A stretch of 9,462 nucleotides of DNA, taken from the NCBI GenBank assembly GCA_018898235.1, contig JAHIJU010000114.1:1-9462 (forward strand), read 5' to 3'. Made by a program: the position numbers and the translations under genes. Below the pieces are notes generated by a model, which was given only the letters and a program-made list of their open reading frames with translations, was not told the DNA's origin and ran no database searches. This DNA comes from Actinomycetota bacterium. Its GTDB lineage: Bacteria; Actinomycetota; Actinomycetes; Actinomycetales; Cellulomonadaceae. Below, piece after piece: positions 1-6,364 of the stretch; position 1 is the stretch's first letter; each line of letters starts with the position of its first letter.

Positions 1-1167
<1,167 letters not shown>

Positions 1168-1168
<1 letters not shown>

Positions 1169-2355
1169 CAGGCGGCGTGCTCCTTCGTCGGGTGGGTCTT
1201 CATCAGGTCGAGGAAGCGGTCGAACAGGTACGCCGCATCGTGCGGGCCAGCCGCCGCCTCGGGGTGGTACTGCACGCTGAACGCCGGCAGGTCGAGGGCT
1301 TCCAGGCCCTCGACCACCTGGTCGTTGAGGTTGACGTGCGAGACGTGCACGCGACCGTAGCGGCCGCCGTCGTGCGGGGCCGTGGTCTGGGCGTCGAGCG
1401 GGGCGTCGACGGCGAAGCCGTGGTTGTGCGAGGTGACCTCGACCTTGCCCGTCGTGCGGTCCATGACCGGCTGGTTGACACCGCGGTGGCCGTAGCCGAG
1501 CTTGTAGGTGCCGAAGCCGAGCGCCCGGCCGAACAGCTGGTTGCCGTAGCAGATGCCGAAGAACGGGATCCTGCGGTCGAGCACCTCGCGCAGCAGGTCC
1601 ACCTGGCTGGTCGCCGCCCCCGGGTCACCCGGGCCGTTGGAGAAGAAGACACCGTCCGGCCGCACGGCGAGCAGGTCGTCGATGCCGACCTGCGCCGGCA
1701 GCACGTGCACCTCGATCCCGCGCTCGGCCATCCGGTGCGGGGTCATCGACTTGATGCCGAGGTCCACCGCGGCGACCACCGCGACCGGCCTCGCCAGCGG
1801 CGTACCGTCGGCGCCGAGCGCGGGGACCACGTACGCGGCGCGGGTCGAGACCTCACCGGCCAGGTCGGCACCGGCCATCGACGGGGCCGCGAGCACCTGG
1901 TCGAGCAGCTCGTCGAGCGCCAGCGGGCCGCCGTCGGCCCCGGCGAGCGCGTCGCCGGAGAAGATGCCGGCCCGCATGACGCCGCGGTCCCGCAGGTGCC
2001 GGGTGAGCGCCCGGGTGTCGATCCCGGAGATCCCCACGACGGTCTGTGCGACCAGCTCGTCGTCGAGCGAGCGCTGTGCGCGCCAGTTCGACGCCCGCCG
2101 CGCCGGGTCCCGGACCACGTAGCCCGCGACCCAGATCCGGCTCGACTCACCGTCCTCGTCGTTGACGCCCGTGTTGCCGATGTGCGGCGCGGTCATCACG
2201 ACGATCTGCCGGTGGTACGAGGGGTCCGTGAGCGTCTCCTGGTACCCGGTCATACCGGTGGAGAAGACGATCTCGCCGACGGTGCGGCCCGTGGCGCCGT
2301 ACGCCTGGCCGGTGAAGGTCCGGCCGTCCTCCAGGACGAGCACCGCGCTGGTCAT
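1168..2355 (-). CDS. carA: Carbamoyl-phosphate synthase small (glutaminase) subunit
   Basis: The 395-residue protein is full length for the family. CarA hydrolyses glutamine and passes ammonia to CarB; the two form the cytosolic carbamoyl-phosphate synthase. Residues 1-150 are the CarA-specific N-terminal domain (LEDGRTFTG, FSTGMTGYQE, GISGIDTRALTRHLR). From about 190 follows a class I glutamine amidotransferase domain with the oxyanion stretch FFSNGPGDP (237-245), nucleophile Cys269 in FFGICYGNQ, and His364/Glu366 in VQYHPE. The GICYGNQ form (Asn where E. coli has His) is common in actinobacterial CarA as far as I recall. The ATG at 2355 overlaps the upstream gene's stop by 4 bases (ATGA), and its own stop overlaps the carB start, so the gene sits inside the pyr operon. 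Confidence 0.98.
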
Positions 2356-2885
2356 GCCTTCTCCTTGTCGTCCGGGGCGAGCAGTGCGCCGGCGGTCTCG
2401 ATCAGTCGTTCGCGGTCGGCCGCGTGCCGCAGCCGCACGGCGGTGCGCAGGAGCACCGGCGGAGGGCCGTCCTCGGCCGCCGGTGGCATCCACTCCAGCA
2501 CCGTGAGGCCGTCGCCGCCCACGAACTTGCCCGCCTGGCCGGCGCTCGTGGTGACGGCGCGCAGCAGGTCCTTCGGCAGGTACAGCTCGCCGGCGCCCGA
2601 GCGGGCGATCCGCACCCCCGAGTCGAACACCTGGACCGCCGCCTGCGACCGGACGCCCAGCCCGTACGCGACCACGCGGTCGAGGACGTCCGCGGCAAGC
2701 ACGGTCGACACGTAGATGCCGGGCAGCAGCGCGGTGGCGGGCTCCCCGAGGTCGCTCGGCACCGCGGGCAGGCCGGACAGGTAGGCCGCCGAGGCGCGTC
2801 CCCGTCCCACCCAGCCGTGCCGCATGCCCCACAGGGCCGCGACCATCACGACCACGATGAGGGCGATCGACAGGGCCCAGGTCAT
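2352..2885 (-). CDS. Small membrane-anchored PH-like protein between pyrC and carA
   Basis: This 177-residue protein has one N-terminal transmembrane segment (about residues 3-20, WALSIALIVVVMVAALWG) followed by a basic stretch (MRHGWVGRGR). The positive-inside pattern suggests that the rest is cytosolic. The soluble part (about 55-170) is beta-rich and includes PGIYVSTVLAADVLDRV, VQVFDSGVRIARSGAGELYLPKDLL and GKFVGGDGLTVLEW. It resembles the conserved membrane protein lying between pyrC and carA in mycobacteria (the Rv1382 position), often annotated as a transporter or PH-like domain protein. The function is not established, and nothing here indicates transport. Both ends overlap their neighbours by 4 bases (ATGA), so it is expressed with the pyr genes. 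The ATG at 2885 was chosen because it gives the hydrophobic N-terminus and the operon-typical overlap; the reading frame upstream of it only shadows pyrC. Confidence 0.85.
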   Translation of the reverse strand: MTWALSIALIVVVMVAALWGMRHGWVGRGRASAAYLSGLPAVPSDLGEPATALLPGIYVSTVLAADVLDRVVAYGLGVRSQAAVQVFDSGVRIARSGAGELYLPKDLLRAVTTSAGQAGKFVGGDGLTVLEWMPPAAEDGPPPVLLRTAVRLRHAADRERLIETAGALLAPDDKEKA

Positions 2886-4192
2886 CGGCGTGCTCCCTCG
2901 TGCTCGACGAGCCGGCCCTCGAGCACGGTGGCGCGCCCGTGCAGGAAGGTCGCCACGACGCGGCCGGGCAGCTCCATCCCCCCGAACGGCGTGTTGAGGC
3001 TCGCGGTCGCCTGGTCCTGTGCCGTGACGACCCGACGGGCCGCCGGGTCGACCAGGGTGAGGTTCGCCGGTTCGCCGACCTCGATCGGCCGGCCCTGATC
3101 GGCGACCCGGCCGATGGCCGCCGGGGTGAACGACATGACCCGGGCGACGTCGGCCCAGGTCATGCGGCCGGTGTCGACCATCGCGGCCTGGACCACGGAC
3201 AGCGCCGTCTCCAGCCCGGTCATGCCGAACGCGGCGGCAGCCCACTCGCAGTCCTTGTCCTCACGAGGGTGCGGCGCGTGGTCGGTCCCGACGGTGTCGA
3301 TGGTCCCGTCGGCCAGTCCCGCCCGCACGGCCTCGACATCGGCGGCGGTGCGCAGCGGCGGGTTGACCTTGAAGACCGGGTCGTAGCCGCGGACCAGCTC
3401 GTCGGTGAGGAACAGGTGGTGCGGGGTGGCCTCAGCGGTGACGTCGATCCCCCTGGCCTTGGCCCAGCGGACGATGTCCACCGAACCGGCCGTGGACAGG
3501 TGCAGCACGTGCAGCCGCGAGCCCACGTGCCCGGCCAGCAGCACGTCCCGGGCGATGATCGCCTCCTCGGCGACGGCCGGCCATCCGGTCAGCCCGAGCT
3601 CGGCCGAGACGATCCCCTCGTGCATCTGGGAGCTGGCTGTCAGCCCCGGCTCCTGGGAGTGCTGGGCGATGACACCGTCGAACGCCTTCGCGTACTCCAG
3701 CGCCCGGCGCATGACGACCGGGTCGTGCACGCACTTGCCGTCGTCGGAGAAGATCCGCACGCGGGCCGCGCTGGCGGCCATCGCGCCGAGCTCGGCGAGC
3801 TGGGTCCCGGCCAGTCCGACGGTGACCGCGCCGACCGGGTGCACGTCGACCCACCCCGCGTCGCGCCCCAGCCGCCACACCTGCTCGACCACCCCCGCGG
3901 TGTCCTGGACCGGGTTGGTGTTGGCCATGGCGTGCACGCAGGTGAACCCGCCGAGCGCGGCGGCCCGGGTGCCCGACCAGATGGTCTCGGCATCCTCCCG
4001 GCCGGGTTCACGCAGGTGGGTGTGCAGGTCGACCAGGCCGGGCAGCATGACGAGGCCATCCGCTGGAACGACGACGTCGTGCCGGGCGGCGGTGGCGGTC
4101 GCGCCGATCGCAGCGATCCGGCCATCCTCAACGAGCACGTCAGCCACGTCCTCACCCAGCAGGCGGGCACCGGTGATCAGGGTGGTGGTCAT
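2882..4192 (-). CDS. pyrC: Dihydroorotase
   Basis: The 436-residue amidohydrolase closes N-carbamoyl-L-aspartate to dihydroorotate, step three of UMP synthesis, in the cytosol. The N-terminal metal site is H57 and H59 in DLHTHLREPG. Asp151 in FSDDG (149-152) occupies the metal-bridging position known for the Bacillus/Aquifex-type enzymes. Further ligands are H178 (AQHSQE), H231 (LHVLHLST) and D304 (GTDHAPH), with ANTNP at 90-94 and VNPPLR at 276-281 for substrate binding. The length is normal for this class. The ATG at 4192 overlaps the pyrB stop (ATGA), and its own stop overlaps the next gene in the same way. The same frame stays open upstream to 4837, but that stretch is a GC-rich shadow of pyrB with no homology to the family. 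Confidence 0.98.
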   Translation of the reverse strand: MTTTLITGARLLGEDVADVLVEDGRIAAIGATATAARHDVVVPADGLVMLPGLVDLHTHLREPGREDAETIWSGTRAAALGGFTCVHAMANTNPVQDTAGVVEQVWRLGRDAGWVDVHPVGAVTVGLAGTQLAELGAMAASAARVRIFSDDGKCVHDPVVMRRALEYAKAFDGVIAQHSQEPGLTASSQMHEGIVSAELGLTGWPAVAEEAIIARDVLLAGHVGSRLHVLHLSTAGSVDIVRWAKARGIDVTAEATPHHLFLTDELVRGYDPVFKVNPPLRTAADVEAVRAGLADGTIDTVGTDHAPHPREDKDCEWAAAAFGMTGLETALSVVQAAMVDTGRMTWADVARVMSFTPAAIGRVADQGRPIEVGEPANLTLVDPAARRVVTAQDQATASLNTPFGGMELPGRVVATFLHGRATVLEGRLVEHEGARR

Positions 4193-5190
4193 GCGTGGGC
4201 TCCGATCTGGCCGGCGACGAGATCGCCCGCGGTCTGGTCCTGGCCGGACAGCACGAGGTAGAGCACGGCCATCCGGACCGCGACCCCGTTGGCGACCTGC
4301 TCGACGACGACGGACCGGGGGCTGTCGGCGGCGTCGGCGGAGATCTCCAGCCCTCGGTTCATCGGACCGGGGTGCATCACGATGGTGTGCTCGGGCAGCT
4401 GCGCCAGTCGGCGGGCGTCGAGGCCGTAGCCGCGGGTGTACTCCCAGGGACTGGGGAAGAAGCCGCCGCCGCCCATCCGCTCGCGCTGGACGCGCAGCAT
4501 CATCACGGCGTCGGGTCCCTGCGCGAGCACCTCGTCCAGGTGGTACGAGACGTCGGCGGTCCAGCTCTCGACCCCGACCGGCAGCAGCGTGGGCGGGGCG
4601 ACGAGCGTGACCTGCGCCCCGAGGGTGTGCAGCAGCTGGACGTTCGAGCGTGCGACCCGGCTGTGCAGCACGTCGCCGACGATCGCCACCCGCAGCCCGT
4701 CGAGGTCCCGGCCCGTGGGGTCGGCGCCGCCGTGCAGGCCGATCAGGTGCCGCCGCAGCGTGTAGGCGTCGAGCAGGGCCTGGGTGGGGTGCTGGTGCGT
4801 GCCGTCCCCGGCGTTCACGACGGCGCCGTCGGTCCACCGTGAGGCCGCGAGCCGGTGCGGTGCGCCCGAGGCGTGGTGCCGGATGACGACGGCGTCGGCG
4901 CCCATGGCCTGCAACGTCTGTGCGGTGTCCTTGAGCGACTCCCCCTTGGAGACGCTGGAGCCCTTGGCCGAGAAGTTGATGACATCGGCCGACAGCCGCT
5001 TGGCGGCGGTCTCGAAGGAGATCCGGGTCCGGGTGGAGTCCTCGAAGAACAGGTTGACGACGGTGCGCCCGCGCAGGGTGGGCAGCTTCTTGATCTCGCG
5101 CGCCTGGGTGGCGGCCATGGCCGCGGCGGTGTCGAGGATGGTCACGGCCTGCTCACGAGACAGGTCCCCGGTGGACAGCAGATGTCTCAT
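4189..5190 (-). CDS. pyrB: Aspartate carbamoyltransferase catalytic subunit
   Basis: The 333-residue enzyme joins carbamoyl phosphate and L-aspartate, the committed step of pyrimidine synthesis. The carbamoyl-phosphate loop FFEDSTRTR is at 48-56, the 80s loop SSVSKGES at 78-85, RHHASGAPH at 104-112 and GDGTHQHPTQALLD at 128-141. The C-terminal aspartate-binding half has RVQRERM (233-239), a glycine-rich loop GGGG (240-243) and HPGPMNRG (273-280). No pyrI regulatory subunit gene lies next to it, as is normal for Gram-positive-type ATCases controlled by expression. The ATG at 5190 overlaps the pyrR stop by 4 bases. In some bacteria this type of ATCase forms a complex with dihydroorotase, whose gene follows directly. 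Confidence 0.98.
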   Translation of the reverse strand: MRHLLSTGDLSREQAVTILDTAAAMAATQAREIKKLPTLRGRTVVNLFFEDSTRTRISFETAAKRLSADVINFSAKGSSVSKGESLKDTAQTLQAMGADAVVIRHHASGAPHRLAASRWTDGAVVNAGDGTHQHPTQALLDAYTLRRHLIGLHGGADPTGRDLDGLRVAIVGDVLHSRVARSNVQLLHTLGAQVTLVAPPTLLPVGVESWTADVSYHLDEVLAQGPDAVMMLRVQRERMGGGGFFPSPWEYTRGYGLDARRLAQLPEHTIVMHPGPMNRGLEISADAADSPRSVVVEQVANGVAVRMAVLYLVLSGQDQTAGDLVAGQIGAHA

Positions 5191-5768
5191 CGACGTGCCC
5201 CTTCCAGCAGGACGCCGTCGCGTCCGTCCGTCTCGGCGAGCAGCACGCGGACCCGCTCGCCGGCCGCGGTCGGCAGGTTCTTGCCGACGTAGTCGGCCCG
5301 GATGGGCAGCTCACGGTGGCCGCGGTCGACGAGCACCGCGAGCTGGACGGCACGCGGACGGCCCAGGTCGCTGATCGCGTCGAGGGCGGCCCGGATGGTG
5401 CGGCCGGAGAACAGCACGTCGTCCACCAGGACCACGACCTTGCCGTCGATCCCAGCGACGGGCAGCGCGGTCGCCCCGACGGTCCGGGTGGGCTGGTGGG
5501 CCAGGTCGTCGCGGTACATCGTGACGTCCAGGTCACCGACGAACGCCTGGGCGTCCAGGCCGGGCTCGACCTTCGCCAGCCCGGCGGCCAGGCGGCGCGC
5601 CAGCGGCACGCCCCGGGTGGGGATGCCGAGCAGCACCAGGTGCTCACCACCGTGGTTGCGTTCGAGGATCTCGTGGCCGATCCGGGTGAGGGCGCGGGAC
5701 ATGTCCCCCGCCCCCAGGATCTCCACCGGGTCGCCGTCAGCCGACGGCGTGTTCGCGGGCACAGACAT
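5187..5768 (-). CDS. pyrR: Bifunctional pyr operon regulator / uracil phosphoribosyltransferase
   Basis: The 193-residue protein belongs to the type I phosphoribosyltransferases. The PRPP-binding motif is VVLVDDVLFSGRT (112-124), with the family stretches GIPTRGVPLARRL (48-60) and DVTMYRDDL (81-89). PyrR binds UMP/UTP and then an RNA loop in pyr mRNA; it also has uracil phosphoribosyltransferase activity. It is the first gene of the operon, and a matching RNA loop lies just upstream, so autoregulation at translation is likely. The ATG at 5768 is chosen because a strong AAGGGAG sits 7 bases upstream and the leader RNA structure ends there. The N-terminal 13 residues are a short, poorly conserved extension before VEILGAGDMSRAL. 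Confidence 0.97.
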   Translation of the reverse strand: MSVPANTPSADGDPVEILGAGDMSRALTRIGHEILERNHGGEHLVLLGIPTRGVPLARRLAAGLAKVEPGLDAQAFVGDLDVTMYRDDLAHQPTRTVGATALPVAGIDGKVVVLVDDVLFSGRTIRAALDAISDLGRPRAVQLAVLVDRGHRELPIRADYVGKNLPTAAGERVRVLLAETDGRDGVLLEGARR

Positions 5769-5775
5769 GCACCGA

Positions 5776-5782
5776 CTCCCTT
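5776..5782 (-). promoter_or_regulatory. Ribosome binding site of pyrR
   Basis: AAGGGAG on the minus strand lies 7 bases before the pyrR ATG. It fixes the start and is also one arm of the predicted leader stem described for the PyrR-binding element. Confidence 0.8.
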
Positions 5783-5812
5783 CCCCGCCTCTCCGGACGG
5801 GCCTTAAAGGAA
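5776..5812 (-). promoter_or_regulatory. PyrR-binding RNA loop in the pyrR leader, with SD sequestration
   Basis: On the minus strand the leader contains CCCGUC, hexaloop CGGAGA, then GGCGGG (5801 down to 5784), a perfect 6-bp stem. The loop and upper stem match the PyrR-binding consensus ARUCCNGNGAGGYU at 12 of 14 positions. The two mismatches (C for A, G for U) are the closing pair and stay complementary. A lower stem is possible between UUCCUU (5812-5807) and AAGGGA of the Shine-Dalgarno (5782-5777), leaving an asymmetric bulge, UAAGG against G. PyrR binding with UMP/UTP would then stabilise a structure that hides the ribosome binding site. PyrR-dependent translational repression of this kind is known in Mycobacterium smegmatis. 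The loop is clear in the sequence; the lower stem is my pairing. Confidence 0.82.
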
Positions 5813-5828
5813 TGTCTCTCGTGCCTCG

Positions 5829-5834
5829 ATCCTA
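5829..5834 (-). promoter_or_regulatory. Predicted -10 box of the pyr operon promoter
   Basis: TAGGAT on the minus strand fits the actinobacterial housekeeping -10 pattern (TANNNT). Transcription would begin near 5822, giving a leader of about 54 bases that contains the whole PyrR element. No convincing -35 hexamer is seen 16-18 bases further upstream, so the call rests on the -10 box and its position. Confidence 0.45.
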
Positions 5835-5850
5835 GTGCGCACCGCCCGGT

Positions 5851-5874
5851 GGCCGGTGCAGCCGCTCACCGGCC
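5851..5874 (-). terminator. Perfect 8-bp hairpin after the YbaY-like gene, possible terminator
   Basis: Plus-strand GGCCGGTG and CACCGGCC form perfect 8-bp arms around an 8-base loop. The hairpin lies 38 bases past the stop of the YbaY-like gene and just before the pyrR promoter, a sensible place for a terminator separating the two units. No T-run follows on the minus strand, though many actinobacterial terminators lack one. It could instead be a protein-binding site near the pyrR promoter. Confidence 0.4.
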
Positions 5875-5911
5875 GGACCGGGGACGGGCCCGAGCAATGG
5901 CTGGTACGCAC

Positions 5912-6256
5912 TCAGCGCAGCAGAGTGAGCGGCACGTCGACCCGTCGGTCGGAGCCGTCCAGCAGCACCGGGACCGCGACCGTCGACAGCAGGTCCCCCT
6001 CGGCGACCTGGTCCCCGGCCCCGCCGTGCGCGCGCAGGCCGTAGCGGTGCCCGGCTTCGGGCGTGGGCGCCGCGAGCTCGAGGTCCAGCGCAGCACCGTC
6101 GGCCGGGACGGCGACGTCGGTGGCCTCGGTGCGCGACACGCAGATCGAGGGTGCGTCGGCCAGGGTGACGTCGTGGATCTCGACGGTCACACGAGGCACG
6201 GTCCACCCGGTCCCGGTCGCTGGGATCACCAGCCGCACGCGCACCGACTCGGCCAT
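5912..6256 (-). CDS. Small YbaY/YscW-like domain protein without signal peptide
   Basis: This 114-residue protein has an all-beta pattern. The stretch TVEIHDVTLADAPS (24-37) closely matches the core of E. coli YbaY (pattern V-x-V/L-x-D-x-x-LADAPS), and the later HRYGLRAH (70-77) and GDLLSTVAVPVLLDG...VDVPLTLL (87-113) fit the end of that domain. YbaY and YscW relatives are usually lipoproteins or pilot-like proteins. This one has no signal peptide or lipobox, and an in-frame TAG at 6266-6268 rules out an N-terminal extension, so it is probably cytosolic. No catalytic residues are evident. It is transcribed divergently from the protease/ATP-grasp pair across a 108-bp gap and may be part of that system, but this rests on position alone. 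The family assignment comes from motif recognition. Confidence 0.75.
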   Translation of the reverse strand: MAESVRVRLVIPATGTGWTVPRVTVEIHDVTLADAPSICVSRTEATDVAVPADGAALDLELAAPTPEAGHRYGLRAHGGAGDQVAEGDLLSTVAVPVLLDGSDRRVDVPLTLLR

Positions 6257-6262
6257 CCGGCC

Positions 6263-6268
6263 AGCCTA
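6263..6268 (-). promoter_or_regulatory. Predicted -10 box giving a leaderless mRNA for the YbaY-like gene
   Basis: TAGGCT on the minus strand fits TANNNT and ends 6 bases before the ATG at 6256, so the predicted transcription start falls on the start codon itself. No Shine-Dalgarno sequence is present. Leaderless mRNAs with this spacing are common in actinobacteria. No clear -35 hexamer is seen. Confidence 0.5.
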
Positions 6269-6283
6269 ACCGGATCGCGGTAG

Positions 6284-6305
6284 GGATGTGAGGTATCTCA
6301 CATCC
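6284..6305. promoter_or_regulatory. Perfect inverted repeat in the divergent promoter region, likely operator
   Basis: GGATGTGAG, spacer GTAT, then CTCACATCC: 9-bp arms with no mismatch, in the 108-bp gap between the YbaY-like gene and the protease. It lies upstream of the predicted -10 box of the minus-strand gene, around its -35 region, and 59 bases before the protease start. It is well placed to control both directions through a dimeric regulator. The core GTGA-N6-TCAC loosely recalls BldD-type half-sites, but no regulator gene is present in the window. Confidence 0.65.
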
Positions 6306-6329
6306 ACGTGCACCCTCTTCGAGATGTGC

Positions 6330-6344
6330 GGGACGGCCCGTCCC
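6330..6344 (+). other. Short GC inverted repeat in the protease 5' leader
   Basis: GGGACGG and CCGTCCC flank one central base. As RNA this gives a 5-bp stem (GGGAC/GTCCC) with a 5-base loop, 10 bases before the ribosome binding site. It may be a small leader hairpin. In DNA this GC-rich it could also be chance. Confidence 0.25.
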
Positions 6345-6354
6345 GTCCGACTCC

Positions 6355-6360
6355 AGGAGG
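6355..6360 (+). promoter_or_regulatory. Ribosome binding site of the astacin-type protease
   Basis: A perfect AGGAGG sits 4 bases before the ATG at 6365. It decides the start in favour of this ATG over the in-frame GTG at 6308, which has no ribosome binding site. No convincing -10 box for the plus-strand operon was found in the upstream gap. Confidence 0.85.
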
Positions 6361-6364
6361 ACCC

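Noticed and set aside
4193..4837. N-terminal extension of pyrC in the same open frame
   Set aside because: The extension is Arg/Ala-rich shadow sequence of pyrB; PyrC homology begins at the ATG at 4192, which overlaps the pyrB stop as at other junctions.
6308..6364. Upstream in-frame GTG start for the protease (19 extra residues)
   Set aside because: It has no ribosome binding site, while a perfect AGGAGG precedes the ATG at 6365; the extension also adds no signal peptide.
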